Assembly: GCF_946151075.1 (NCBI RefSeq) | Contig: NZ_CAMGZB010000002.1 | Location: forward strand, 1 to 64,000 | DNA from: Neobacillus sp. Marseille-Q6967 | GTDB lineage: Bacteria > Bacillota > Bacilli > Bacillales > Cytobacillaceae | DNA length: 64,000 nt | Direction: 5' to 3' | Shown here: positions 1-8,894 of the stretch, piece after piece | Position numbering within the stretch: position 1 is the stretch's first letter | Layout: each line of letters opens with the position of its first letter | Position numbers and translations under genes: made by a program | The notes under the pieces: model-generated | Seen by the model: the letters and a program-made list of their open reading frames with translations, nothing else | Database searches by the model: none | Told to the model about the DNA's origin: nothing

Positions 1-46
1 CCTTACAAGCAGAGGGTCGGCGGTTCGAGCCCGTCATCCTCCACCA
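1..46 (+). tRNA. tRNA-Val(TAC), 3' part
   Basis: Only the anticodon arm, T arm and acceptor 3' strand with encoded CCA lie in the window; the 5' half is cut by the edge. The loop CTTACAA gives anticodon TAC. It is the first of 21 tRNA genes, so an rRNA operon probably lies just upstream, outside the window. Confidence 0.9.
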
Positions 47-51
47 TATAT

Positions 52-127
<76 letters not shown>

Positions 128-185
128 CTTTATTCTATTAGTTAGCTCAAAAAAAGACAGAGCTCAATGGGATAATTCTTAATGA

Positions 186-261
186 GAGCCATTAGCTCAG
201 TTGGTAGAGCATCTGACTTTTAATCAGAGGGTCGAAGGTTCGAGTCCTTCATGGCTCACCA
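186..261 (+). tRNA. tRNA-Lys(TTT)
   Basis: 76-nt cloverleaf with acceptor GAGCCAT/ATGGCTC, anticodon loop CTTTTAA and encoded CCA. Its wobble U34 is a known substrate of the MnmM/MnmL pathway encoded at 38.3-39.9 kb. Confidence 0.95.
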
Positions 262-276
262 TTTTTAAAAAAATAT

Positions 277-361
277 GCGGGTGTGGCGGAATTGGCAGAC
301 GCACCAGACTTAGGATCTGGCGCCGCAAGGCGTGGGGGTTCGACTCCCTTCACCCGCACCA
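277..361 (+). tRNA. tRNA-Leu(TAG)
   Basis: Class II tRNA of 85 nt with a long variable arm, acceptor GCGGGTG/CACCCGC, anticodon TAG and encoded CCA. Confidence 0.95.
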
Positions 362-373
362 TTTATCTAATAC

Positions 374-448
374 GCGGAAGTAGTTCAGTGGTAGAACACC
401 ACCTTGCCAAGGTGGGGGTCGCGGGTTCGAATCCCGTCTTCCGCTCCA
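374..448 (+). tRNA. tRNA-Gly(GCC)
   Basis: 75-nt cloverleaf with acceptor GCGGAAG/CTTCCGC, anticodon loop TTGCCAA, discriminator T and encoded CCA. Confidence 0.95.
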
Positions 449-453
449 AAAGT

Positions 454-542
454 GCCGGGGTGGCGGAACTGGCAGACGCACAGGACTTAAAATCCTGCGG
501 TAGGTGACTACCGTACCGGTTCGATTCCGGTCCTCGGCACCA
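454..542 (+). tRNA. tRNA-Leu(TAA)
   Basis: Class II tRNA of 89 nt with a variable arm formed by GGTAG/CTACC, anticodon TAA and encoded CCA. It lies 5 nt after tRNA-Gly. Confidence 0.95.
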
Positions 543-552
543 TTCAAAAAAT

Positions 553-629
553 GCGCCCGTAGCTCAATTGGATAGAGCGTTTGACTACGGATCAAAAGGT
601 TATGGGTTCGACTCCTTTCGGGCGCGCCA
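553..629 (+). tRNA. tRNA-Arg(ACG)
   Basis: 77-nt cloverleaf with acceptor GCGCCCG/CGGGCGC, anticodon ACG (A34 expected to become inosine), discriminator G and encoded CCA. Confidence 0.95.
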
Positions 630-632
630 TAA

Positions 633-709
633 CGGGAAGTAGCTCAGCTTGGTAGAGCACTTGGTTTGGGACCAAGGGGTCGCAGGTTCGAATCCTGTCT
701 TCCCGACCA
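633..709 (+). tRNA. tRNA-Pro(TGG)
   Basis: 77-nt cloverleaf with acceptor CGGGAAG/CTTCCCG, anticodon TGG and encoded CCA. It starts 3 nt after tRNA-Arg. Confidence 0.95.
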
Positions 710-729
710 CTTACCTACTATAACATTAT

Positions 730-805
730 GGGGCCTTAGCTCAGCTGGGAGAGCGCCTGCTTTGCACGCAGGAGGTCAGCGGTTCGATCCCGCTAGGCTC
801 CACCA
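730..805 (+). tRNA. tRNA-Ala(TGC)
   Basis: 76-nt cloverleaf with acceptor GGGGCCT/AGGCTCC (one G-T pair), anticodon loop TTTGCAC and encoded CCA. Confidence 0.95.
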
Positions 806-823
806 TAAATTAATATGATATTT

Positions 824-900
824 GGCGGTGTAGCTCAGCTGGCTAGAGCGTACGGTTCATACCCGTAAGGTCGGGGGTTCGATCCCCTCCGCCGCTACCA
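824..900 (+). tRNA. tRNA-Met(CAT), elongator
   Basis: 77-nt cloverleaf with a fully paired acceptor GGCGGTG/CGCCGCT-type end, anticodon CAT and encoded CCA. The paired 1-72 position separates it from the initiator at 1117. The place in the array also fits elongator Met. Confidence 0.9.
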
Positions 901-909
901 AATATTTAT

Positions 910-986
910 GGACCTTTAGCTCAGCTGGTTAGAGCAGACGGCTCATAACCGTCCGGTCGTAGGTTCGAGTCCTACAAGGTCCACCA
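910..986 (+). tRNA. tRNA-Ile2(CAT), lysidine-type
   Basis: Anticodon CAT, but the body (acceptor GGACCTT/AAGGTCC, stem GACGG/CCGTC) is the Bacillus minor isoleucine tRNA whose C34 is converted to lysidine by TilS. The assignment rests on remembered similarity; a covariance model with tRNA-Ile2 identity rules would settle it against Met. Confidence 0.85.
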
Positions 987-1002
987 TTAGCTTTATCTAT
1001 AC

Positions 1003-1095
1003 GGAGGAATACCCAAGTCCGGCTGAAGGGATCGGTCTTGAAAACCGACAGGCGGGTTAAACCGCGCGGGGGTTCGAATCCCTCTTCCTCCGCCA
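1003..1095 (+). tRNA. tRNA-Ser(TGA)
   Basis: Class II tRNA of 93 nt with acceptor GGAGGAA/TTCCTCC, long variable arm, anticodon TGA, discriminator G and encoded CCA. Confidence 0.95.
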
Positions 1096-1116
1096 TATTA
1101 GTTTTTATTTTATCGT

Positions 1117-1190
<74 letters not shown>

Positions 1191-1193
1191 TCT

Positions 1194-1269
1194 GGTCCCG
1201 TGGTGTAGCGGTTAACATGCCTGCCTGTCACGCAGGAGATCGCCGGTTCGATCCCGGTCGGGACCGCCA
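1194..1269 (+). tRNA. tRNA-Asp(GTC)
   Basis: 76-nt cloverleaf with acceptor GGTCCCG/CGGGACC, anticodon GTC, discriminator G and encoded CCA. Only 3 nt separate it from the initiator tRNA. Confidence 0.95.
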
Positions 1270-1281
1270 TTTTAATCTTGT

Positions 1282-1357
1282 GGCTCAGTAGCTCAGTCGG
1301 TAGAGCAAAGGACTGAAAATCCTTGTGTCGGCGGTTCGATTCCGTCCTGAGCCACCA
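1282..1357 (+). tRNA. tRNA-Phe(GAA)
   Basis: 76-nt cloverleaf with acceptor GGCTCAG/CTGAGCC, anticodon loop CTGAAAA and encoded CCA. Confidence 0.95.
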
Positions 1358-1380
1358 TTTATTATTAAAAATATAATAAT

Positions 1381-1457
1381 GGCGATTGTGGCGAAGTGGT
1401 TAACGCATCGGATTGTGGTTCCGACATTCGTGGGTTCGATTCCCATCAGTCGCCCCA
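1381..1457 (+). tRNA. tRNA-His(GTG)
   Basis: Acceptor GCGATTG/CAGTCGC with the extra 5' G (G-1, position 1381) opposite discriminator C, the histidine identity pair. Anticodon GTG and encoded CCA. Confidence 0.95.
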
Positions 1458-1469
1458 TACAAATATAGT

Positions 1470-1543
1470 GCGGGTGTAGTTTAGTGGTAAAACCTCAGCC
1501 TTCCAAGCTGATGTTGTGAGTTCGATTCTCATCACCCGCTCCA
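1470..1543 (+). tRNA. tRNA-Gly(TCC)
   Basis: 74-nt cloverleaf with acceptor GCGGGTG/CACCCGC, anticodon TCC, discriminator T and encoded CCA. Confidence 0.95.
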
Positions 1544-1547
1544 TTAT

Positions 1548-1624
<77 letters not shown>

Positions 1625-1643
1625 TTTTAGTTAATTTTATTAT

Positions 1644-1718
1644 TCCGCAGTAGCTCAGTGGTAGAGCTATCGGCTGTTAACCGATCGGTCGTAGGTTCGA
1701 GTCCTACCTGCGGAGCCA
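1644..1718 (+). tRNA. tRNA-Asn(GTT)
   Basis: 75-nt cloverleaf with acceptor TCCGCAG/CTGCGGA, anticodon GTT, discriminator G and encoded CCA. Confidence 0.95.
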
Positions 1719-1721
1719 TAT

Positions 1722-1812
1722 GGGGAAGTACTCAAGTGGCTGAAGAGGCGCCCCTGCTAAGGGTGTAGGTCGGGCAACCGGCGCGAGGGTTCAAATCCCT
1801 CCTTCTCCGCCA
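1722..1812 (+). tRNA. tRNA-Ser(GCT)
   Basis: Class II tRNA of 91 nt with acceptor GGGGAAG/CTTCTCC, long variable arm, anticodon GCT and encoded CCA. Confidence 0.95.
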
Positions 1813-1817
1813 TATAA

Positions 1818-1889
1818 GGCCCCTTGGTCAAGCGGTTAAGACACCGCCCTTTCACGGCGGTAACACGGGTTCGAATCCCGTAGGGGTCA
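1818..1889 (+). tRNA. tRNA-Glu(TTC), no encoded CCA
   Basis: 72-nt cloverleaf with acceptor GGCCCCT/AGGGGTC, anticodon TTC and discriminator A1889, followed by TACA instead of CCA. It is the last tRNA of the array and lies directly before the terminator. Confidence 0.93.
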
Positions 1890-1892
1890 TAC

Positions 1893-1929
1893 AAAAAAAC
1901 TGATGACATATTGTCATCAGTTTTTTTGT
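1893..1929 (+). terminator. terminator of the tRNA array
   Basis: Perfect stem CTGATGACA/TGTCATCAG with loop TAT, flanked by an A run and a T run. Ends the rRNA-tRNA transcript. Confidence 0.9.
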
Positions 1930-2027
1930 TTTATACGAAATTATGAAAAATATATAATAGTAAAAATTTCTAGTAGTATTTAAATCCGGATTTATAAGAT
2001 TAGGTGTTTAAAACTGTACTTAGGTTA

Positions 2028-2345
2028 TATTGGTCCCCCAACTAAATCACTTTTTAAGATTACGGTCGCCAACAGGCCTTATTGGCGCCCTAACTTAAAA
2101 ACTTTTTCCGATTACAGTCGCCAATAGGCCCTATTGTCTCCCCAACTTAAAAACTTTTTCCGATTACAGTCGCCAACAGGCCTTATTGGCGCCCCAACTT
2201 AATTACTTTTTCGGATTACGGTCGCCAACAGGCCTTATTGGCGCCCTAACTTAATAACTTTTTCCGATTACAGTCGCCAATAGGCCTTATTGGTGCCCCA
2301 ACTAAGTCAAATTCCCAATTAGAGTAGCCAATAGCCCTTATTGGT
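2028..2345. repeat. tandem array 1, 52-bp unit, 6 copies plus a partial
   Basis: Copies of the core CGCCAACAGGCC start at about 2067, 2119, 2171, 2223, 2275 and 2326 (period 52, 52, 52, 52, 51), with a partial copy before the first. Each unit holds an inverted repeat of the type CGCCAATA-GGCCT-TATTGGCG followed by a T-rich linker. Where the first arm has C instead of T, the minus-strand RNA would still pair through a G-U wobble. No coding sense is seen. Confidence 0.9.
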
Positions 2346-2435
2346 TATATTTTACGCTGGAAAACTGTTAGCTTTTCTGTGGAGTCCAGTTACAAATGTA
2401 CTACGCCCTTTATTCTCGTGTATCCTTTATCACAG

Positions 2436-2660
2436 TTGAGCTCTTGTACGTGCCCGTTTTATAAGAGGTAACAACGAAATGGTCATGTAGAGACCTTGTA
2501 CGTGCCCGTTTTATAAGAGGTAACAACGAAATGGTCACGTAGAGACCTTGTACGTGCCCGTTTTATAAGAGGTAACAACGAAATGGTCACGTAGAGACTT
2601 TGTACGTGCCCGTTTTATTAGAGGTAACAACAAAATGGTCACGTAAAGCCCGTCAACGTA
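2436..2660. repeat. tandem array 2, 52-bp unit, 4 copies
   Basis: Units begin (CTTGTACGTGCCCG) at 2443, 2495, 2547 and 2599, exactly 52 bp apart and almost identical. Each has an interrupted inverted repeat: TACGTG...CACGTA outside and CGTT...AACG inside. Copy 1 has CATGTA, which still pairs through G-U. The sequence is unrelated to array 1, only about 100 bp away. Confidence 0.9.
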
Positions 2661-3361
2661 CCTTTTTTTCAGGCTGCCCCTTATTAAGAATAAATAGGAA
2701 TTGTTTTCACGCATTGTCCCTATCTCCAATTTAAAATTTTTATTAAATGTAATACTTAAATTTCATTTTGATCTTAAAAATATTCTAGCTGATAAAATCA
2801 TTCAAATTCATACATATATAGTCAAATTACATATATGAGACCGAATATATAGTTATATTTCCAGAATAGCAGATATTTTTCAACATAAATGTAAATTACA
2901 TATATTAACGCAGAATTGCTGAAAAAGCTGCATGATTGTCAACACCGCTATCCATGAGCATAGATGTAAATGAATCTCCCAAGGCAAACTTAATGAGGGA
3001 CTAAATAGCGCCCGAAAAATATTATTCTAATATATTAATTAACCTCAGTAAAAAGTGCTGAAAGTGTTGATAACGCTTACATCCATGCGTAATAACGATT
3101 GTTTTAATCTCATTTTTCCATAAAATCGAATAATATTTCATTCGCAATTTAATAATTTTTTTTCGTAAAACTTGAAGGATTTTTGTCGTTTGTCGCCGAG
3201 AATGCTGTCGGATTATGCTGAATGGTGTAGAAAAATGACAGAAAATGAAACGATAACTCACTTATTGTCAGAAAAGATAAAAAAGTTTTACAAGAGATAT
3301 TATAATTTTGCACTTATAATTGAAACTTGTAATATACATTTTCAATAAGGAAGAGGTAAGT
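2661..3361. other. AT-rich intergenic region before glgB
   Basis: About 700 bp between array 2 and glgB. I find no gene with a ribosome binding site or recognisable product on either strand. It is AT-rich (ATATAT tracts near 2812-2905) and holds the cre-like site at 3068-3081. I could not identify a convincing glg promoter by eye. Confidence 0.6.
3068..3081. promoter_or_regulatory. candidate cre (CcpA) site upstream of glg
   Basis: TGATAACGCTTACA fits the catabolite-responsive consensus TGWNANCGNTNWCA at every position, on both strands. It lies about 280 nt before the glgB start. A match of this degeneracy is expected roughly once in several windows of this size by chance, so only the location in front of a carbohydrate operon supports it. 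Confidence 0.4.
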
Positions 3362-5299
3362 ATGGCTGTAAATACATTATATCCGACCGATTACCAGCTC
3401 CATTTATTTCATGAGGGAAGTCTTTTTCAAAGTCATCAGCTGTTTGGGGCCCATATAGTAACGGAAGACGATAGAGTGGTTACACGATTCTGTGTCTGGG
3501 CTCCTAATGCAGTAAGTGTAAGGCTTGTCGGTGACTTTAATGGTTGGAATGGTGAAGATTACGAATTACATAGGGTAAATGACGAAGGGGTTTGGATTCT
3601 CATTGTTCCCCAGAACATGGAAGGACTTATCTATAAATACGAAATCATTTCAGCACAAGGGGAAAAACTACTTAAGGCCGATCCATATGCCTTCTATTCA
3701 GAGTTAAGGCCTAACACAGCTTCGATTGTTTACTCTTTAAGAAACTATGATTGGCAGGATACGAAATGGCTTCAACAACGCGAAAAAAGAAATTCCCTCT
3801 CTGAACCGCACGTAATATATGAAGTTCATCTTGGTTCATGGAAGAAACATAAAAACGGTGAGTTACTCAGCTATAAGGAACTCGCTGCCGAATTAATTCC
3901 TTATGTATTGGAACATGGATTCACACATATTGAAATACTCCCCGTCATAGAACATCCACTTGATGCATCTTGGGGTTATCAGGGAACAGGATATTTTTCA
4001 GCAACCTCCCGATTTGGAACTCCACAAGATTTAATGTATTTCGTCGACCAGTGCCATCAGAATGGTATTGGGGTCATACTGGATTGGGTTCCAGGTCACT
4101 TTTGCAAAGATGCCCATGGATTATACCGTTTTGACGGTTCCCATATTTTTTCATATGAAACCGAAACTGATCGGGAAAATCGGGTATGGGGAACAGCAAA
4201 TTTTGATCTTGGTAAAGGAGAAGTACAAAGCTTTCTTATATCCAACGCATTTTTTTGGATGGACTATTTCCACATTGATGGATTCCGAATGGATGCAGTG
4301 GCCAATATCATTTATTGGCCAAACTCAGATGAAAATAGAGTAAACCCTTTTGGATTAGAGTTTTTAAAAAAGTTAAATACAGAAATTCACGAATATGCTC
4401 CTTCAGTCCTAATGATAGGAGAGGATTCAACTGACTTTCCACAAGTCACTGCTCCGGTACATTACGGGGGACTAGGTTTTGACTATAAGTGGAATATGGG
4501 TTGGATGAATGACATTTTAGAGTATATGGAAACTCCTCCATTTTCACGCTCCAGCGTTCATTCAAAGGTTACATTTTCGCTCTTATATGCCTTCTCTGAA
4601 AACTTTATTCTTCCGTTTTCACATGATGAAGTGGTTCACGGAAAGAAATCCTTATTGGATAAAATGCCAGGGGACTATTGGGAAAAGTTTGCCCAATTGC
4701 GGATGCTGCTTGGGTATATGTTTGCACACCCGGGAAAAAAGCTTCTGTTTATGGGATTTGAACTAGGACATTTTGCTGAATGGAAAGATAAGGAACAGTT
4801 AGATTGGCATTTACTAGATTACGAAATGCATCAAAAGATAAATGTTTATGTTAAACAACTAACAAAGTTATATAAACGTTCTAGAGCATTATATGAACAA
4901 GACCATTTACGTGAAGGATTCGAATGGATCGATGTCAACAACAGCCAGCAATCTATATTTTCATTTATCCGTAAAGGAACGAATGAAGACGAATTTTTAG
5001 TGGTTGTATGTAACTTTACTGGTGTTAGTTATCCGGAATTTAAAATCGGTGTGCCTGCCCTTAGGGAATATAAGGAAGCTTTTAATAGCGATCATAGTGA
5101 TTTTGGCGGGGCGGGCTTTGTGAATAAAAAAGCAATTATGGCTGTAGAAGAGCCGTTTCATGGAAGACCATATTCCATCAATGTGACAGTACCGCCGTTT
5201 GGATTTCAAGTCATTCGGCCAGTTAAAAAACGGAAGGAGAGAAAAGGTAATGGCAAAGAAAAAGTGCGTAGCCATGCTATTAGCAGGAGGGAAAGGTAG
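3362..5299 (+). CDS. glgB: 1,4-alpha-glucan branching enzyme GlgB
   Basis: Cytosolic GH13 enzyme that cuts alpha-1,4 glucan chains and rejoins them as alpha-1,6 branches during glycogen synthesis. The 645-residue protein has an N-terminal CBM48-type module ([12 protein letters not shown]) and the GH13 regions in order: DWVPGHF near 241, GFRMDAV (nucleophile Asp near 311), IGED (acid/base Glu near 354) and FSHDEVVHG (Asp near 422). The ATG at 3362 is chosen because AAGGAAGAGG precedes it; an in-frame ATG at 3320 has no such site. First gene of glgBCDAP. Its very basic C-terminal tail runs 50 nt into glgC, so the two are translationally linked. Confidence 0.95.
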   Translation: MAVNTLYPTDYQLHLFHEGSLFQSHQLFGAHIVTEDDRVVTRFCVWAPNAVSVRLVGDFNGWNGEDYELHRVNDEGVWILIVPQNMEGLIYKYEIISAQGEKLLKADPYAFYSELRPNTASIVYSLRNYDWQDTKWLQQREKRNSLSEPHVIYEVHLGSWKKHKNGELLSYKELAAELIPYVLEHGFTHIEILPVIEHPLDASWGYQGTGYFSATSRFGTPQDLMYFVDQCHQNGIGVILDWVPGHFCKDAHGLYRFDGSHIFSYETETDRENRVWGTANFDLGKGEVQSFLISNAFFWMDYFHIDGFRMDAVANIIYWPNSDENRVNPFGLEFLKKLNTEIHEYAPSVLMIGEDSTDFPQVTAPVHYGGLGFDYKWNMGWMNDILEYMETPPFSRSSVHSKVTFSLLYAFSENFILPFSHDEVVHGKKSLLDKMPGDYWEKFAQLRMLLGYMFAHPGKKLLFMGFELGHFAEWKDKEQLDWHLLDYEMHQKINVYVKQLTKLYKRSRALYEQDHLREGFEWIDVNNSQQSIFSFIRKGTNEDEFLVVVCNFTGVSYPEFKIGVPALREYKEAFNSDHSDFGGAGFVNKKAIMAVEEPFHGRPYSINVTVPPFGFQVIRPVKKRKERKGNGKEKVRSHAISRRER

Positions 5300-6395
5300 T
5301 AGGCTTAATTCATTAACAAAGGATTTAGCTAAGCCTGCTGTACCGTTTGGAGGAAAATACCGCATTATAGATTTTACATTAAGTAATTGTACAAATTCCG
5401 GTATTGATACTGTTGGAGTTTTGACACAATATCAGCCATTGCTGTTAAACTCATATATTGGGATTGGAAGCGCGTGGGATTTAGACCGCAGGGATGGCGG
5501 GGTAACCGTTTTACCTCCGTATACTGAGTCTTCAGAAGTGAAGTGGTATACAGGAACAGCCAGCGCCATTTATCAAAACCTTAACTATTTAACACAATAT
5601 CAGCCTGAATATGTACTCATTCTTTCGGGTGACCATATTTACAAAATGAACTATGAGAGCATGCTAGAATATCATATAGAAAAAAGGGCTGATGTCACGA
5701 TTTCTTTAATTGAAGTACCATGGGTGGAAGCAAGCCGTTTTGGAATTATGAATACAAATGAGGAAATGAGAATTACAGAGTTTGAGGAGAAACCGGCAAA
5801 TCCAAAGAATAATTTAGCTTCCATGGGAATATATATTTTCAGTTGGAGTGTTTTAAAAGAATATTTAGAAATGGATGCACGAAATTCTGGGTCCAGCCAC
5901 GATTTTGGTAAAGACATTATCCCGGCACTCCTTGGAGAAAATAAAAAGTTATTTGCTTATCCATTCAAGGGGTATTGGAAAGATGTAGGGACTGTTCAGA
6001 GCCTTTGGGAAGCCAATATGGACTTACTAAACGATCAATGTGATTTAGATTTATTTGACCATGATTGGAGAATATATTCCGTCAATCCGAATCGTCCGCC
6101 ACAATATATTTCACCTGAAGCCGTAATCAAGGAATCATTAATCAATGAAGGCTGCACAATTGAAGGGGAAATAGATAAGTCTGTACTTTTTCAAGGGGTC
6201 AGCGTGGGGAAAGGATCGCTGATCAAGGAATCTGTTATCATGTCAGATGCAGAAATTGGCCAAAATGTAAAAATCGAGAAGGCCATTGTTCCATGTGATA
6301 TTAAAATACCGGATGGAACCGTTATTCGTTCGCTTGATGATGAAATTATTTTAGTAACAAAAGAAATGATCAGCGGGCTATATCCTGCTGTATAA
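5250..6395 (+). CDS. glgC: glucose-1-phosphate adenylyltransferase, catalytic subunit GlgC
   Basis: Makes ADP-glucose from glucose-1-phosphate and ATP, the committed step of bacterial glycogen synthesis. The 381-residue protein opens with the nucleotide-binding loop [10 protein letters not shown] and [15 protein letters not shown], has [10 protein letters not shown] in the middle, and a C-terminal left-handed beta-helix suggested by I/V-x-G repeats. The ATG at 5250 follows GGAAGGAG; the longer frame from 5199 lies inside glgB and is not favoured. Forms a heteromer with GlgD in Bacillus. Confidence 0.95.
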   Translation: MAKKKCVAMLLAGGKGSRLNSLTKDLAKPAVPFGGKYRIIDFTLSNCTNSGIDTVGVLTQYQPLLLNSYIGIGSAWDLDRRDGGVTVLPPYTESSEVKWYTGTASAIYQNLNYLTQYQPEYVLILSGDHIYKMNYESMLEYHIEKRADVTISLIEVPWVEASRFGIMNTNEEMRITEFEEKPANPKNNLASMGIYIFSWSVLKEYLEMDARNSGSSHDFGKDIIPALLGENKKLFAYPFKGYWKDVGTVQSLWEANMDLLNDQCDLDLFDHDWRIYSVNPNRPPQYISPEAVIKESLINEGCTIEGEIDKSVLFQGVSVGKGSLIKESVIMSDAEIGQNVKIEKAIVPCDIKIPDGTVIRSLDDEIILVTKEMISGLYPAV

Positions 6396-6417
6396 ATAGT
6401 ATTTAGGAGGGATTGGA

Positions 6418-7449
6418 TTGAAAAGGAAGCTATTAGGCGTAATTGATGCGACAACTTATCATGATAATTTAGAGGAGCTTTTGACCCATCGCTCACTGGC
6501 CGCTCTTCCATTTGCAGGGCGATACCGTCTTATTGATTTTGTACTTTCAAATATGGTTAATTCCGGAATACGCAGTGTCGCCATCTTTCCTAAAATGACG
6601 TACCGTTCCTTAATGGACCATCTTGGATCAGGGAAAAACTGGGACTTAAACCGTAAACGTGACGGTCTTTTCTTCTTCCCATCTCCAATTGTAGACCATG
6701 ACCAAAATACGATTGGGTCATTTGAAAATTTCGCAGCAAATTTAGACTTTTTTTATCGAAGTACGCAAGAGTATGCCATCATTACTAATTCTAATTCTGT
6801 TTTTAATATGAACTTTGAGCCATTAATGGAAATGCATCAAAATACTGGCTGTGATATTACGGAAATTTTTCATAAAGATGGTTATTCAATGGAGATGTTC
6901 CTTGTTAAGACCTCTTTATTGATTAAATTGATTGAAACAAGAAATGAAACGGGTTATACGTGTATGAAGGATGTGGTACTAGCTCACAATCATGATTATA
7001 CGATCTGCCGTTATGAATATTCTGGGTATACCAAAATGATTAACTCAATACAAAACTATTATTCTACAAGTTTAGAGTTGTTAAATCCAAAGGTATGGAA
7101 CCAGTTATTTTTAAAGGATCAGCCTGTTATTACGAAGGTAAAAGATGAGCCGCCAACCCGTTATTTAAAGGGATCAGAGGTAAAAAATGCGATGATTGCA
7201 AACGGGTGTTTAATCCAAGGTACGGTTGTAAATAGTATTATCGCCCGTGGAGTAAAGATTGGTAAAGGTGTAGTGATTAAGAATAGTATTATTATGCAAA
7301 AGTGCCAAATTGAAGATAATTGTTATCTTGATTCTGTTATTTTAGACAAAGATGTCAAGGTAGAGGCGGGTTCAAGTTTAATAGGCACAGCCAGGGATCC
7401 CTTTGTTGTTCGGAAGGGGACTAAACAAGGAGCGTTGATGAATTCGTGA
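6418..7449 (+). CDS. glgD: ADP-glucose pyrophosphorylase regulatory subunit GlgD
   Basis: A 343-residue paralogue of GlgC that keeps the fold (FAGRYRLIDFVLSNM, then a C-terminal beta-helix) but lacks the GGxGxRL loop at its N terminus, where it reads RKLLGVIDATTYHDN. This is the usual state of Bacillus GlgD, which is thought to modulate the GlgC heterotetramer. It uses a TTG start 7 nt after AGGAGGG. Its stop overlaps the GTG start of glgA by 4 nt. Confidence 0.93.
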   Translation: MKRKLLGVIDATTYHDNLEELLTHRSLAALPFAGRYRLIDFVLSNMVNSGIRSVAIFPKMTYRSLMDHLGSGKNWDLNRKRDGLFFFPSPIVDHDQNTIGSFENFAANLDFFYRSTQEYAIITNSNSVFNMNFEPLMEMHQNTGCDITEIFHKDGYSMEMFLVKTSLLIKLIETRNETGYTCMKDVVLAHNHDYTICRYEYSGYTKMINSIQNYYSTSLELLNPKVWNQLFLKDQPVITKVKDEPPTRYLKGSEVKNAMIANGCLIQGTVVNSIIARGVKIGKGVVIKNSIIMQKCQIEDNCYLDSVILDKDVKVEAGSSLIGTARDPFVVRKGTKQGALMNS

Positions 7450-8894
7450 AAGTATTATTTGCAGTTTCCGAATGTGGCCCGTTTGCAAAATCAGGAGGTC
7501 TAGCTGATGTAGCGGGTTCACTTCCAAAAGAACTAAAGAGCTTGGGCACGGATGTAAGGGTCATTCTTCCCAAATATGGAACCATCTCTGAAACTTATAA
7601 AAAAGAAATGAAAAAGATTAAGGAATTTACTGTTTCGGTTGGCTGGAGGAACCAGTATTGCGGAATTGAAGAACTAACTTATCAAGGGGTAACCTTTTAT
7701 TTTATCGACAATGAGTACTATTTTAAACGGGAAGGTTTTTATGGATATTATGATGATGGGGAAAGGTTTGCCTTTTTTAACCGGGCCGTTTTAGAAGCGC
7801 TAGCGCACCTTGATTTTTATCCTGATGTCCTGCATTGCCATGATTGGCATACTGCGATGATCCCGTTTTTATTAAGAGTGGAATATTACAAACGCAAAGG
7901 ATACGGTTTAATCCGGACCGTTTTCACCATTCATAATCTGCAATTTCAGGGGATTTTTCCAAAAGAAACATTGGGTGACTTGCTTGGATTAGATTGGAGA
8001 GCGTTTCATCCGGAGCATTTGGAGTTTTACGATAATATCAATTTTATGAAGGGAGCTCTTGTGGCCGCTGATAAAATTACAACCGTAAGTCCCACTTATA
8101 AGCAGGAAATTCAGACGACTCAGTACGGTGAAAAACTTGAGGGACTTTTAAAATCCAGGGAAGAAGACCTGATGGGCATTTTAAACGGCATTGATGAGAA
8201 GTTTTATAATCCGGCTGATGATCCTTTAATCTATCAAACTTATTCTGTAAAGGATTTTCAACAAAAGCCCGTAAACAAAATGGAAATCCAAAAACATTTT
8301 GGACTGCCGCAGCGTAAAAACACACCATTGATGGTGATGATATCAAGACTAACAAAGCAAAAAGGGCTGGATCTTGTTAAATGTGTTCTTCACGAAATGC
8401 TGCAGGAGGATTTACAAATCATCATTCTTGGAACCGGGGACTATGAGTATGAGGAATACTTTAAGCATGCTGCAAGCATTTATCCGGATAAATTAAAAGT
8501 GAATATTGGTTTTAATGAATCTTTGGCACATAAGTTATATGCGGCTGCTGACCTATTTTTAATGCCGTCACTGTTTGAACCTTGTGGACTTGGCCAGTTG
8601 ATTGCGATGAAATATGGGGCTGTTCCGGTTGTCCGCGAGACAGGTGGCTTGAATGATACCGTCCAATCTTGGAATGAATTCACAGAAGAGGGTAATGGAT
8701 TTTCATTTAAACATTTTAATGCGCACGATATGCTTTATACCGTTAGAAGGGCGCTTAGCTTCTATCATGACGACTCTTGGGAAATGATTGTTCAAAAAGC
8801 GATGGAAATGGATAACAGCTGGGCACAATCGGCATTTCGGTATAACCAGCTTTATGCAGAGTTGATTGCAAGGAGTGAAACCCATGTTTTCTAA
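7446..8894 (+). CDS. glgA: glycogen synthase GlgA (ADP-glucose type)
   Basis: GT5 glycosyltransferase extending alpha-1,4-glucan from ADP-glucose. The 482-residue protein has the N-terminal ADP-glucose motif as KSGGLADVAGSLPK (more often KTGGL), a central linker near 240-260, and the GT-B C-terminal signature with PSLFEPCGLGQL and RETGGLNDTV. The GTG start overlaps the end of glgD, and the 3' end overlaps glgP by 11 nt, so the genes form one tightly packed operon. Confidence 0.96.
   Translation: MKVLFAVSECGPFAKSGGLADVAGSLPKELKSLGTDVRVILPKYGTISETYKKEMKKIKEFTVSVGWRNQYCGIEELTYQGVTFYFIDNEYYFKREGFYGYYDDGERFAFFNRAVLEALAHLDFYPDVLHCHDWHTAMIPFLLRVEYYKRKGYGLIRTVFTIHNLQFQGIFPKETLGDLLGLDWRAFHPEHLEFYDNINFMKGALVAADKITTVSPTYKQEIQTTQYGEKLEGLLKSREEDLMGILNGIDEKFYNPADDPLIYQTYSVKDFQQKPVNKMEIQKHFGLPQRKNTPLMVMISRLTKQKGLDLVKCVLHEMLQEDLQIIILGTGDYEYEEYFKHAASIYPDKLKVNIGFNESLAHKLYAAADLFLMPSLFEPCGLGQLIAMKYGAVPVVRETGGLNDTVQSWNEFTEEGNGFSFKHFNAHDMLYTVRRALSFYHDDSWEMIVQKAMEMDNSWAQSAFRYNQLYAELIARSETHVF

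Noticed and set aside
910..986. A second elongator tRNA-Met because of anticodon CAT
   Set aside because: The body matches the lysidine-type tRNA-Ile2, and its place in the trnB order is Ile.
2535..2729. Minus-strand frame of 64 codons over array 2
   Set aside because: It is a by-product of the repeat, has no ribosome binding site, and 52-bp units cannot keep one frame.
3022..3261. Minus-strand frame of 79 codons before glgB
   Set aside because: GTG start without a ribosome binding site, unusual composition, no recognisable family.
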